A DNA stretch of 64,000 bases from Gaetbulibacter_B jejuensis (lineage in GTDB: Bacteria; Bacteroidota; Bacteroidia; Flavobacteriales; Flavobacteriaceae): positions 124,001 through 188,000 of the forward strand of contig NZ_BAAAGF010000005.1 in NCBI RefSeq assembly GCF_039524015.1, read 5' to 3'. Numbering within the stretch: position 1 is the stretch's first letter; the number at the start of each line of letters is the position of its first letter. The notes under the pieces are model-generated. The model saw only the letters and a list, made by a program, of their open reading frames with translations. It made no database searches and was not told the origin of the DNA. The position numbers were made by a program, and so were the translations under genes. Below, piece by piece: positions 7,984 to 17,728 of the stretch.

Positions 7984-9720
7984 TTAACTTAATCTTACAT
8001 CTGAAACCGAAGCTCCAGTTGGTATCATTGGAAATACGTTATCTTCTTTTTCTACGCAAACTTCTAGGAAGTAAGCTGAATCGCTTGCTATCATTTCTTT
8101 AACGGCATCAGCTAATTCTTCTCGTTTTGTGACACGTTTAGCATCTATATGATACCCTTTTGCAATCTGAACAAAATCTGGATTAACCAATTCGGTTGAT
8201 GCATAACGTCTATCAAAAAACAGTTGTTGCCATTGACGAACCATTCCCAAGAAATCGTTATTTAAAACCACAATTTTCACAGGAACTCGCGTTTGAAAAA
8301 TAGTGCCTAATTCTTGAATGGTCATTTGGTAGCCACCATCTCCAATTATAGCCACAACTTCACGATTTGGCGCAGCCATTTTTGCTCCAATTGCAGCTGG
8401 TAACGCAAATCCCATTGTACCCAAACCACCAGATGTAATGTTGCTTTTAGAAACTTTAAAATCGGCATAACGACAAGCAATCATTTGATGTTGACCAACG
8501 TCGCTAACAATAGCTGCTTCGCCTTTGGTTTCGGTATTGATTTGCTTTAAAACTTCACCCATTGTTAAGCCTTCTTTGGTTGGATGCAAATCGTTTTTTA
8601 TGACTTTTTCAAATTCTACATCATATAGCTTTTTGAACTCATTGTGCCAATTATCATGAGATTTTGCTTCTAAAAGAGGCAACAAAGCCGCTAAACTTGT
8701 TTTGGCATCACCTAAAACAGCAATGTCTGTCTTTACGTTTTTATCAACTTCAGCAGGATCAATTTCAAAATGAATAACTTTAGCTTGTTTTGCATAGGTT
8801 GCTAAATTTCCTGTAACTCGATCATCGAAACGCATACCAATTGCGATAAGCACATCGCACTCGTTGGTTAGTTTATTAGGTGCATAATTACCATGCATAC
8901 CAACCATACCAATATTTAAAGGATGTGATGTTGGAATTGCGGAAGCACCTAAAATAGTCCAAGCCGAAGGGATTCCTGCTTTTTCAATGACAGCTTTTAA
9001 TTCTTCTTCAGCTTCACCCAAAATAACACCTTGCCCCCAAACGATCATTGGTTTTTTCGCACTATTGATTAAGTCAGCAGCAGCTTTTACCTGTTCTGGT
9101 TGTGTTTCTGGAACAGGTTTATAACTACGAATTGCTTCGCAAGTTTTATATTCAAAATCGAATTCTTCAAATTGAGCATCTTTAGTAATATCGATTAACA
9201 CAGGTCCAGGTCTTCCGCTTTTAGCAATATAAAACGCTTTTGCAATCACTTCAGGAATTTCAGACGCTTTTGTGATTTGATGATTCCACTTGGTTACAGG
9301 TGTAGAAATACCAATAATATCGGTTTCCTGAAACGCATCACTACCTAATAAATGTGATGCGACTTGACCTGTAATACAAACCATAGGTGTAGAATCTATT
9401 TGCGCATCGGCAATACCAGTAATTAAATTGGTAGCGCCAGGACCAGACGTAGCCATTGCTACACCAACTTTTCCCGAAATGCGTGCAAAACCTTGAGCCG
9501 CATGTGTTGCTCCTTGCTCATGGCGTGTTAGTACATGATGTAGTTTATCTTGATACTTATATAATTCGTCATAAATTGGCATAATTGCGCCACCTGGATA
9601 ACCGTAGACCGTATCGACGCCTTCTGCTAATAAACAACGCACCACAGCTTCACTTCCAGAAATGCGTGTTGATGTTACCACTTGTTTTTCGTCTTTTGTG
9701 ATTATTTGAGTATTCTCCAT
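7984..9720 (-). CDS. ilvB: Acetolactate synthase large catalytic subunit
   Basis: ThDP-, FAD- and Mg-dependent synthesis of acetolactate and acetohydroxybutyrate. The 578-residue protein has the N-terminal ThDP-activating glutamate region (GYPGGAIMPIYDEL, then RHEQGATHAAQG), a central FAD-type domain, and the C-terminal ThDP motif GDGGYQMTIQEL ending in LNNDFLGMVRQW. It lies 11 bp after ilvD and is directly followed by its small subunit. Confidence 0.95.
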   Translation of the reverse strand: MENTQIITKDEKQVVTSTRISGSEAVVRCLLAEGVDTVYGYPGGAIMPIYDELYKYQDKLHHVLTRHEQGATHAAQGFARISGKVGVAMATSGPGATNLITGIADAQIDSTPMVCITGQVASHLLGSDAFQETDIIGISTPVTKWNHQITKASEIPEVIAKAFYIAKSGRPGPVLIDITKDAQFEEFDFEYKTCEAIRSYKPVPETQPEQVKAAADLINSAKKPMIVWGQGVILGEAEEELKAVIEKAGIPSAWTILGASAIPTSHPLNIGMVGMHGNYAPNKLTNECDVLIAIGMRFDDRVTGNLATYAKQAKVIHFEIDPAEVDKNVKTDIAVLGDAKTSLAALLPLLEAKSHDNWHNEFKKLYDVEFEKVIKNDLHPTKEGLTMGEVLKQINTETKGEAAIVSDVGQHQMIACRYADFKVSKSNITSGGLGTMGFALPAAIGAKMAAPNREVVAIIGDGGYQMTIQELGTIFQTRVPVKIVVLNNDFLGMVRQWQQLFFDRRYASTELVNPDFVQIAKGYHIDAKRVTKREELADAVKEMIASDSAYFLEVCVEKEDNVFPMIPTGASVSDVRLS

Positions 9721-9731
9721 AGTCTACGTAT

Positions 9732-11411
9732 TTAAAATTCATCTGTTACGCAACCTTGCGCAGCAGATGATACAGTTCTTGCATATTTGTAAAGCACACC
9801 TCTATCAAATTTTAATTTTGGTGCTACCCATTGTTCTCTTCGTTTTGCTAATTCTTCTTCAGAAACTTCTAATGAAATGGAATTGGTTTCGGCATCGATG
9901 GTTATCATATCACCATCTTTAACCAAAGCGATTGTGCCACCTTCTTGAGCTTCTGGCGCAATATGTCCCACAACAAAACCGTGAGTTCCACCAGAAAAAC
10001 GACCATCAGTAATTAAAGCGACTTCTTTTCCTAAACCAGCTCCCATTATAGCAGCTGTAGGCTTTAGCATTTCAGGCATTCCTGGACCGCCTTTAGGACC
10101 TTCATATCGAATAACAACCACATCGCCTTTCCCTACTTTTCCATCGCGAATACCATCATTTGCAGCATATTCACCTTCAAACACTTTTGCTTTTCCGATA
10201 AATTTTAAACCTTCTTTTCCTGTGATTTTAGCCACACTTCCTTCAGTGGCTAAATTTCCATAAAGCATACGTAAATGCCCTGTAGGTTTTATAGGTTCTT
10301 CTAGTGGCTTAATAACATCTTGCCCTTCGGTTAAATCATCAACATCCAATAAATTTTCAGCCACAGTTTTTCCAGTAACCGTTAAGCAATCACCATGAAG
10401 CAGTCCTTTTTTTAGTAAATATTTCATAACCGCAGGAATACCTCCAACAGCATGAACATCTTCCATAAGATATTTTCCGCTAGGTTTTAAATCGGCTAAA
10501 AACGGTGTGGTATCACTTATACGCTGAAAGTCTTCGAGTGTGAATTCTATTTTTGCTGCTCTAGCAATCGCTAAAAAGTGTAAAACGGCATTAGTAGATC
10601 CGCCAAGAATCGTTACCAAACGCACCGCATTTTCCAAAGACTTTTTATTGATAATATCTGATGGTTTTATATCTTTTTCCAACAATAACCTAACAGCTTC
10701 TCCAGCTTTTACAGCCTCTTCTTTTTTCTCATTCCCAGTTGCAGGGTTGGATGAGTTGAACGGTAAAGCCATACCTAATGCTTCAATAGCCGAAGCCATT
10801 GTATTTGCTGTATACATACCACCACAAGCACCAGCTCCTGGACACGCTTTTTGAATAATACTTTTGTACTCGGTTTCTGGTAATGTTCCTGCTACTTTTC
10901 CGCCCCAAGCTTCGAAAGCAGAAACGACATCTAATTTTTGTCCGTTGTGACAACCCGAATCAATTGTTCCACCATACACCAAAACGCTAGGTCTGTTTAA
11001 ACGAATCATTGCTATTAAAGCCCCAGGCATATTTTTATCACAGCCTACGACAGTTACCAAACCATCATAACTCATGGCTTGTACCACTGTTTCCATAGAA
11101 TCGGCAATAATATCACGAGAAGGTAATGAATAACGCATTCCAGGTGTTCCCATTGAGATTCCATCACTTACACCAATGGTGTTAAAAATCAATCCAACAA
11201 CATCTTCATTTTGCGTGCCTTGTTTTACCAATTTCGCCAAATCATTCAAATGCATATTACATGGGTTACCTTCATAACCTGTACTTGCAATACCTACAAA
11301 TGGTTTTTGTAAATCTTCATCATTTAAACCAATGGCATGCAACATGGCTTGTGCTGCAGGTTGAGTTGGATCTTGTGTTACGGTTTTACTGTATTTGTTT
11401 AATTTACTCAT
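9732..11411 (-). CDS. ilvD: Dihydroxy-acid dehydratase
   Basis: Iron-sulphur dehydratase making the 2-oxo acids that lead to valine and isoleucine. The 559-residue protein carries cluster cysteines in VVGCDKNMPGALIAM and ACPGAGACGGMYTANTM and the C-terminal active-site segment TDGRFSGGTHGFVVGH. It is the first structural gene of the ilv operon. The ATG lies about 180 bp beyond the attenuator terminator and 240 bp beyond the leader-peptide stop. Confidence 0.95.
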   Translation of the reverse strand: MSKLNKYSKTVTQDPTQPAAQAMLHAIGLNDEDLQKPFVGIASTGYEGNPCNMHLNDLAKLVKQGTQNEDVVGLIFNTIGVSDGISMGTPGMRYSLPSRDIIADSMETVVQAMSYDGLVTVVGCDKNMPGALIAMIRLNRPSVLVYGGTIDSGCHNGQKLDVVSAFEAWGGKVAGTLPETEYKSIIQKACPGAGACGGMYTANTMASAIEALGMALPFNSSNPATGNEKKEEAVKAGEAVRLLLEKDIKPSDIINKKSLENAVRLVTILGGSTNAVLHFLAIARAAKIEFTLEDFQRISDTTPFLADLKPSGKYLMEDVHAVGGIPAVMKYLLKKGLLHGDCLTVTGKTVAENLLDVDDLTEGQDVIKPLEEPIKPTGHLRMLYGNLATEGSVAKITGKEGLKFIGKAKVFEGEYAANDGIRDGKVGKGDVVVIRYEGPKGGPGMPEMLKPTAAIMGAGLGKEVALITDGRFSGGTHGFVVGHIAPEAQEGGTIALVKDGDMITIDAETNSISLEVSEEELAKRREQWVAPKLKFDRGVLYKYARTVSSAAQGCVTDEF

Positions 11412-11588
11412 TATGTTTATTAATCTTCTAACCTTTTGGTTGTTCTAAAGTAATTTTTTGCAACATTCTTTCTTTTTTATTGTAATATTTTCATCTAGAC
11501 TCAACACTTTTGACAAGTGTTCAAACAACTGAAAATCAGTATTTTAATTTAATGTGATTATGATGTTCAAAATTTAAATTTGATGCAT

Positions 11589-11625
11589 AAAAAAATGCCT
11601 TCCGAAAAGAGGAAGGCATTTTTTT
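11589..11625 (-). terminator. Attenuator terminator of the ilv operon
   Basis: A perfect 15-bp stem (AAAAAAATGCCTTCC and its complement) closes a 7-nt loop. It ends in a seven-base U-run on the minus strand and lies 26 bases after the Ile/Val-rich leader stop. The leader segment GGAATGGTATT (minus 11651-11641) can pair with the terminator's 5' arm AATGCCTTCC, with one bulge and one G-U pair, forming an antiterminator. This is the classical logic: a stall on Ile/Val codons frees the segment, whereas a ribosome at the stop codon covers it. Confidence 0.85.
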
Positions 11626-11651
11626 ATAAAATATTACAACAATACCATTCC

Positions 11652-11714
11652 TCATCGATGCGAAATAATCACAACGATAATAATAGAAATGATATTAATA
11701 ATTTGTCTGTTCAT
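11652..11714 (-). CDS. Isoleucine/valine-rich leader peptide of the ilv operon
   Basis: A 20-codon ORF on the minus strand begins MNRQIINIIS and continues IIIVVIISHR before TGA. It has nine Ile and two Val codons, almost all in one block. It lies just upstream of a strong terminator and of ilvDBNCA, so it reads as an attenuation leader sensing charged tRNA-Ile (and perhaps tRNA-Val). It is too short for ordinary gene finding. The rest of 11412-11764 holds the terminator, the promoter and about 175 bp of leader before ilvD without another feature I recognise. Confidence 0.85.
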   Translation of the reverse strand: MNRQIINIISIIIVVIISHR

Positions 11715-11725
11715 TTTTGTCTTAT

Positions 11726-11757
11726 CAAATATGACACGTTTATTTAAAAAAAGCAAA
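11726..11757 (-). promoter_or_regulatory. Promoter of the ilv leader and operon
   Basis: On the minus strand a TTTG at 11757-11754 is followed after 20 bases by CATATTTG (11733-11726), seven of eight matches to TAnnTTTG. The predicted start of transcription would fall only a few bases before the leader ATG at 11714. It lies immediately after the gltD stop, so ilv can be transcribed independently of gltBD. Confidence 0.6.
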
Positions 11758-11764
11758 TCAAGAA

Positions 11765-13231
11765 TTAAATTCTAGGTAAATCACCATCGCCTTTAAGTGG
11801 TAAATCTGATTTTCCCATAAGATATTTATCTACATGATGCGCTGCTTGTCTTCCTTCGGAAATCGCCCAAACTATTAACGACTGACCACGACGCATATCA
11901 CCAGCTACAAACACATTATTAACATTGGTTTGATAGTTGGTTTCTGGCGCTTTTATATTAGTTCGCATATCGGTTTCTAGCCCAAACTGTTCTACCAAAG
12001 TTGTTTCGGAACCTGTAAAACCTAACGCTAAAAGCACCATATCGCAATCCCAATGCTTTTCACTATTAGGAACTTCTCGCAATTGAGGTCTTTGCCCTGG
12101 AGTTTTTACCCATTCTACCTCACAAGTTACCAAACCTGTTAAGTTTCCATCGATATCTTTTTTAAATGCTTTTGTTGAAATACTAAACACGCGCTCAACA
12201 CCTTCTTTATGCGAGGTACTTGTTCGTAAACGCATAGGCCAAAAAGGCCAAGGTTGAGCTTCTGGACGCTCGATAGTTGGCTTACTTAATATTTCAAAAT
12301 TAGTTACACTAACTGCGCCATGACGATTACTTGTTCCTATGCAGTCACTTCCTGTATCTCCACCACCAATAACAATAACACGCTTTCCTTTTGCAGAAAT
12401 TTCAGCTTCTTCAAAATTTTCACCACTAACACGTTTGTTATTTTGCTTTAAAAAATCCATAGCTTGATAAACGCCTTTTGCATCAGCTCCTTGAATTGGT
12501 AAACCACGACGAACCGTTGCGCCACCACAAAGCACGACAGCATCATGTTCTTTTTTTAATGCACTTGCATCTACATTAACACCAACATGCGCATTGGTTT
12601 CAAAAAGAATACCTTCTTCTTTCATAACCTCAACACGACGATCAATGATGTTCTTTTCCATTTTAAAATCTGGAATTCCATAGCGCAATAAGCCTCCTAC
12701 TTTTGCATCGCGCTCATAAACCGTTACTGAATGACCAGCACGATTAAGCTGTTGCGCAACTGCTAAACCTGCAGGTCCTGAACCAATAACCGCAACTTTT
12801 TTTCCTGTTCTAGATTTTGGTGGTTTTGCTGTAATCCATCCATTTTTAAAAGCTTCTTCAACAATGTTTTTTTCAATATTTTCAATAGTTACTGGATCTT
12901 CGTTAATTCCAAGCACACAAGCTTCTTCACAAGGTGCTGGACACAAACGCCCTGTAAACTCCGGAAAGTTATTGGTTGCATGTAAAATTTCGGCTGCTTC
13001 TTTCCATTTTCCGTTATAAACCTTATCGTTAAAATCTGGTATTAAATTTCCTAAAGGACAACCACTATGACAGAAAGGGATACCACAATCCATACAGCGA
13101 GCGCCTTGATTTTCCACTCGACTTTTTGCCATTTTAACAGCAAACTCCTCATAATTTTTTAAACGCTCTTCTACAGGTTTGTAATCTTCAACCTCTCTTT
13201 TATATTCTAAAAATCCTGTTACTTTTCCCAT
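11765..13231 (-). CDS. gltD: Glutamate synthase (NADPH) small subunit
   Basis: Flavoprotein that passes electrons from NADPH to GltB. The 488-residue protein starts with a cysteine-rich Fe-S region (CMDCGIPFCHSGCPLGN and CPAPCEEAC), then an FAD-binding GSGPAGLAVAQQL motif near residue 150, and an NAD(P)-binding GGGDTGSDC motif near residue 290. Its start lies three bases after the gltB stop. The product, glutamate, feeds the adjacent arginine and branched-chain pathways. Confidence 0.95.
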   Translation of the reverse strand: MGKVTGFLEYKREVEDYKPVEERLKNYEEFAVKMAKSRVENQGARCMDCGIPFCHSGCPLGNLIPDFNDKVYNGKWKEAAEILHATNNFPEFTGRLCPAPCEEACVLGINEDPVTIENIEKNIVEEAFKNGWITAKPPKSRTGKKVAVIGSGPAGLAVAQQLNRAGHSVTVYERDAKVGGLLRYGIPDFKMEKNIIDRRVEVMKEEGILFETNAHVGVNVDASALKKEHDAVVLCGGATVRRGLPIQGADAKGVYQAMDFLKQNNKRVSGENFEEAEISAKGKRVIVIGGGDTGSDCIGTSNRHGAVSVTNFEILSKPTIERPEAQPWPFWPMRLRTSTSHKEGVERVFSISTKAFKKDIDGNLTGLVTCEVEWVKTPGQRPQLREVPNSEKHWDCDMVLLALGFTGSETTLVEQFGLETDMRTNIKAPETNYQTNVNNVFVAGDMRRGQSLIVWAISEGRQAAHHVDKYLMGKSDLPLKGDGDLPRI

Positions 13232-13234
13232 GAT

Positions 13235-16200
13235 TTATTGCGTTACTAATTTTTCTTGTTCTAATTTGATTAATGCCTGACGATATTCCTCTGGAAGTAC
13301 TTTTAAGAATTTAGGCAAGTAGTTTTCCCATTGTTCTAAAATGCGTTGCGCTAACGGACTTAACGATGCATTGTAGTGGTTTTCTATCAATTCTTTTAAC
13401 TGTTTGATGTCTTCTGCATTTGTAACTGGATCGATATTTAACCCTTCTCCATTACATCTACTTTCAAAAGTTTTATTTTCGTCTAAAATATAAGCGATTC
13501 CACCACTCATTCCAGCCCCAAAGTTCCTTCCTACTTCCCCTAAAATCACAGCAACTCCACCTGTCATATACTCACAACCATGGTCGCCAATACCTTCAAC
13601 AACCGCTTGCGCTCCAGAATTTCTAACACAGAAACGCTCTCCTGCTTTTCCGTTGATATAAACCTCACCAGAAGTCGCACCATACAAGGTTACGTTTCCT
13701 GTAATAATGTTATCCTCCGGAACAATGGTTGAGTCTTCAGGAACACGAACAACCAATTTAGCCCCTGACAATCCTTTACCCATATAATCGTTGGTATTTC
13801 CATTGACAATCATGGTCAATCCTTTGGTCGCAAAAGCTCCAAAACTTTGTCCTGCTGAACCTGTAAAATTTAGGTTCAACGTGTTTTCAGGTAAGCCTTG
13901 AGCACCATAAATTTTGGACACTTCGTTACTTATTATTGCTCCAACAGCACGATTTACATTTCGGATATTGAAATCTAAATATGTTTTCTCCTTACGGAAT
14001 AACGCTGGATGTGATTTCTCAATAATTTTAAAATCTAAATGCTTTTCTAAATCGTGATCTTGCGTTGTTGTATTATATAGTTTTGTTCCTGGTTTTGCAG
14101 CTGCTTGATGAAGAATTGGTGTTAAATCTAAACCTTTAGCTTTGTAATGCTCTATAGCTTTTGTTCGACTTAATTTTTGCACTTGACCAACCATTTCATC
14201 TACAGTTCTAAAACCAAGTTTTGCCATGATTTGACGTAATTCTTCTGCAATGAAATACATGTAATTCACAACGTGTTCTGGTTTTCCTTTGAACTTTTTA
14301 CGAAGCTCTGGATTTTGCGTTGCTATTCCAACAGGACATGTATTAAGATGACACACGCGCATCATGATGCAACCCGAAGCTACCAAAGGTGCTGTTGCAA
14401 AACCGAATTCTTCAGCTCCTAACAAACACGCTATCGCTACATCTCGCCCTGTTTTTAATTGTCCGTCGCATTCTAAAACCACACGATTTCTCAAATCATT
14501 CATCACCAACGTTTGTTGCGCTTCAGCAATTCCTAATTCCCAAGGTAAACCTGCATGTTTTAAAGATGTTAGTGGTGATGCTCCTGTTCCGCCATCAAAA
14601 CCAGAAATTAAAACAACATCTGCTTTAGCTTTTACAACACCAGCAGCAACTGTTCCTACTCCAACTTCTGACACTAATTTCACATTAACACGTGCTTCTC
14701 TATTAGCAGATTTCAAATCGTAAATAAGTTGCGATAAATCTTCAATAGAATAAATATCGTGATGTGGTGGCGGCGAAATCAATCCTACATAAGGTGTGGA
14801 GTTTCTTGTTTTAGCAATTGCCGGATTTACTTTTGGTCCTGGCAATTGTCCGCCTTCACCTGGTTTTGCACCTTGCGCTATTTTAATTTGTATTTCGTTA
14901 GCATTGGTTAGATAGTTAGAAGTCACGCCAAAACGACCTGAAGCCACCTGCTTTATTGCACTGTTTTTCCAGTCGCCAGCAGCATCTTTATAAAAACGTG
15001 TTTCATCTTCACCACCTTCTCCAGAATTGCTTTTACCACCAATACGATTCATTGCAATGGCTAAATTTTCATGAGCTTCTTTACTTATAGAGCCATAAGA
15101 CATTGCTCCTGTTTTAAAACGCTTCACGATTTCTGTCCAAGGCTCAACTTCTTCAATAGGAATTGGATCGTAATTTGTAAACTCAAATAACCCACGAATA
15201 GTCATTAATGCTTTGGATTGATTGTTTACCAACTCTGAATATTCTTTATAGGTTGTTGGATTATTTTCTCTAACTGCTTGCTGCAATTTTGCTACCGATA
15301 ATGGGTTAAACATGTGCTTTTCGCCATTACGTCTCCAACGATATTCGCCACCAATTTGCAAGTCTAAATCGCCAGCGATATCCTGCGTTTCAAAAGCCAC
15401 TTGATAGCGTTTGTAGATTTCCTTTTCAAGCTCCATAAGTCCAACGCCTTCAATTCGCGTTGGTGTATTTGGAAAATATTTATTTACCACATTTGAGTTG
15501 ATTCCGATACATTCAAACAGTTGCGCGCCTCGATAAGAATTCAATGTTGAAATCCCTATTTTGTTCATCACCTTTAAAATACCTTGACCAACGGCTTTGT
15601 TGTAATTTTGAATTGCTTCTTCAAACTCTAAATTTAAATCTGGCAAATGACTTTCGATAATTTCATTTACCATATACGGATTGATTGCGCTAGCTCCAAA
15701 CCCAAACAATAGAGCAAAATGATGCACTTCGCGAGGTTCGGCAGACTCAATTATCAAACTTACTTTAGAACGCTTACCTAAACCATACAAACCATGGTTT
15801 ACATAAGAACAAGCCAATAAAGCTGGAATTGGCGCTTTTCCTTGAGTGACATTTCTATCAGAAAGCACAATAATACTCACGCCATTATCTATAGCTTTTG
15901 ATGCTTGTTGCACCAATCTTTCAAGTGCTTTTTCTAGACCATTTGCTCGTTCATTCACATCATAAAGCATTGAAATAACCTCAACACTATAATCTTCTTT
16001 GCCTTTGTAATTAATGAGTTTATCTAAATCTTGTTTTGAAATAACCGGATTTTGAATTTTTAATTTTCGGCAGTGCTTTTCGTTAATATCAAACAGATTG
16101 TAATCGCTACCCAGTGTTAAACTGATATCTGTAATCATTTCTTCTCGAATACCATCTAAAGGCGGATTGGTAACCTGTGCAAACAACTGCTTAAAATAAT

Positions 16201-17728
16201 TATAGATTAACTGCGGACGCTCTGACAATACTGCAACCGGCGTATCAGAACCCATTGAACCAATTGGCTCTTTTGCTTTGGAAGCCATTGGCAGAATAAT
16301 GGTATTTACATCTTCTTGCGTGTATCCAAATATATGCTGACGCGTGTTTAGTTCAATTTCGTTATGCGTGATTTCGTAATCACTATACTTTATATCTTTT
16401 AGTCTGGTTAAATTTTCATCCAACCATTTACGATAAGGGTACTTACTAACGATTTTATTTTTGATTTCTTCGTCATTTACAATACGACCTTCGTTCATAT
16501 CAACCAAAAACATTTTCCCTGGCTCTAAACGTCCGTGATATTCAACATTTTCAGGCTTTATATCCATAACTCCAGTTTCAGAAGACATAATCACGTAACC
16601 CGATTTTGTAACCGTATATCTCGATGGTCGCAATCCGTTTCTATCTAAAACCGCACCTATATAATTTCCATCCGTAAACGGAATAGACGCAGGACCATCC
16701 CAAGGTTCCATCAGGCAAGAGTTGAATTCGTAGAAGGCTTTTTTCTCGTCAGACATGTCCTTGTATTTTTCCCAAGCTTCTGGCACCAACATCATCATAA
16801 CTTCAGGAAGCGAACGACCAGTCATTAATAACAATTCTACAACCATATCCATTTGAGCAGAATCTGACTTCCCATTTAAAACCGTTGGGAAAATCTTTTT
16901 TATATCTGGTCCAAACCAATCGCTTTGCATAAGTTCTTCACGAGAAAACATACGTGACACATTACCACGACGCGTGTTGATTTCACCATTGTGACACATA
17001 TAACGGAACGGTTGTGCTAAATCCCAAGTTGGAAATGTATTAGTAGAAAATCGTTGATGCACCAAAGCCAGTTTAGCATCCAATAACGGATTCATTAAAT
17101 CCTTATAATACAAACTGATGTCTTCGGGCTTTAAAAGTCCTTTATATATAATGGTTTTTGTGGATAAGCTAGGAAAGTAGAAATATGATGCTTGTGATAA
17201 TTTTGAACCATAAATATCATGCTCTGCAATTTTACGTGCTGCGAAAAGTTTTAAGTTGAACTCAAACTCGGTTTGTTCCTCGCTTGCCTTACCAACAAAT
17301 ACTTGTTTTATAGAAGGCTCTGCAGTTGCAGCAACTTGCCCTAAAACTGAACTATCTACAGGCACATTTCTCCAACCCAAAATTTTAAGTCCCTGATTAT
17401 TTATAGCATCCTCGAAAACATTAATACAATATTGCATTTGGTTTTCCTTTTTTGGTAAAAACATATTACCAACAGCATAACTACCTAACTCTGGAAGATT
17501 AAAATCACAGCTTTCCTTAAAAAACACATGAGGCACATCAATTAAAATACCTGCTCCATCTCCTGTTTTACCATCGGCATTTACAGCTCCTCGATGCTCC
17601 AGCTTAACAAGAATTTCTAATGCTTTGTGAATAATACCGTTAGAGCGATTACCTGTTAAACTACAAATAAATCCTGCTCCACAATTATCGTGTTCAAACT
17701 CTGGTAAATATAGTCCTTGTTTTTCCAT
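13235..17728 (-). CDS. gltB: Glutamate synthase (NADPH) large subunit
   Basis: Makes two glutamate from glutamine and 2-oxoglutarate. The 1497-residue protein has a class II amidotransferase domain with C16 of NCGAGFICS as likely nucleophile after removal of a 15-residue propeptide. The FMN-binding synthase domain contains GEGGEDETRF and the 3Fe-4S cysteines in CHLNTCPVGIATQ, and the C-terminus is the glycine-rich beta-helix (TGGVAVILGEVGRNFGAG). It forms an operon with gltD and is divergent from the porin and ammonium transporter genes, a sensible nitrogen-assimilation arrangement. Confidence 0.96.
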   Translation of the reverse strand: MEKQGLYLPEFEHDNCGAGFICSLTGNRSNGIIHKALEILVKLEHRGAVNADGKTGDGAGILIDVPHVFFKESCDFNLPELGSYAVGNMFLPKKENQMQYCINVFEDAINNQGLKILGWRNVPVDSSVLGQVAATAEPSIKQVFVGKASEEQTEFEFNLKLFAARKIAEHDIYGSKLSQASYFYFPSLSTKTIIYKGLLKPEDISLYYKDLMNPLLDAKLALVHQRFSTNTFPTWDLAQPFRYMCHNGEINTRRGNVSRMFSREELMQSDWFGPDIKKIFPTVLNGKSDSAQMDMVVELLLMTGRSLPEVMMMLVPEAWEKYKDMSDEKKAFYEFNSCLMEPWDGPASIPFTDGNYIGAVLDRNGLRPSRYTVTKSGYVIMSSETGVMDIKPENVEYHGRLEPGKMFLVDMNEGRIVNDEEIKNKIVSKYPYRKWLDENLTRLKDIKYSDYEITHNEIELNTRQHIFGYTQEDVNTIILPMASKAKEPIGSMGSDTPVAVLSERPQLIYNYFKQLFAQVTNPPLDGIREEMITDISLTLGSDYNLFDINEKHCRKLKIQNPVISKQDLDKLINYKGKEDYSVEVISMLYDVNERANGLEKALERLVQQASKAIDNGVSIIVLSDRNVTQGKAPIPALLACSYVNHGLYGLGKRSKVSLIIESAEPREVHHFALLFGFGASAINPYMVNEIIESHLPDLNLEFEEAIQNYNKAVGQGILKVMNKIGISTLNSYRGAQLFECIGINSNVVNKYFPNTPTRIEGVGLMELEKEIYKRYQVAFETQDIAGDLDLQIGGEYRWRRNGEKHMFNPLSVAKLQQAVRENNPTTYKEYSELVNNQSKALMTIRGLFEFTNYDPIPIEEVEPWTEIVKRFKTGAMSYGSISKEAHENLAIAMNRIGGKSNSGEGGEDETRFYKDAAGDWKNSAIKQVASGRFGVTSNYLTNANEIQIKIAQGAKPGEGGQLPGPKVNPAIAKTRNSTPYVGLISPPPHHDIYSIEDLSQLIYDLKSANREARVNVKLVSEVGVGTVAAGVVKAKADVVLISGFDGGTGASPLTSLKHAGLPWELGIAEAQQTLVMNDLRNRVVLECDGQLKTGRDVAIACLLGAEEFGFATAPLVASGCIMMRVCHLNTCPVGIATQNPELRKKFKGKPEHVVNYMYFIAEELRQIMAKLGFRTVDEMVGQVQKLSRTKAIEHYKAKGLDLTPILHQAAAKPGTKLYNTTTQDHDLEKHLDFKIIEKSHPALFRKEKTYLDFNIRNVNRAVGAIISNEVSKIYGAQGLPENTLNLNFTGSAGQSFGAFATKGLTMIVNGNTNDYMGKGLSGAKLVVRVPEDSTIVPEDNIITGNVTLYGATSGEVYINGKAGERFCVRNSGAQAVVEGIGDHGCEYMTGGVAVILGEVGRNFGAGMSGGIAYILDENKTFESRCNGEGLNIDPVTNAEDIKQLKELIENHYNASLSPLAQRILEQWENYLPKFLKVLPEEYRQALIKLEQEKLVTQ

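Noticed and set aside
14364..14723. 119-codon and 79-codon plus-strand ORFs inside gltB
   Set aside because: They lie wholly antisense to conserved gltB Fe-S and FMN regions.
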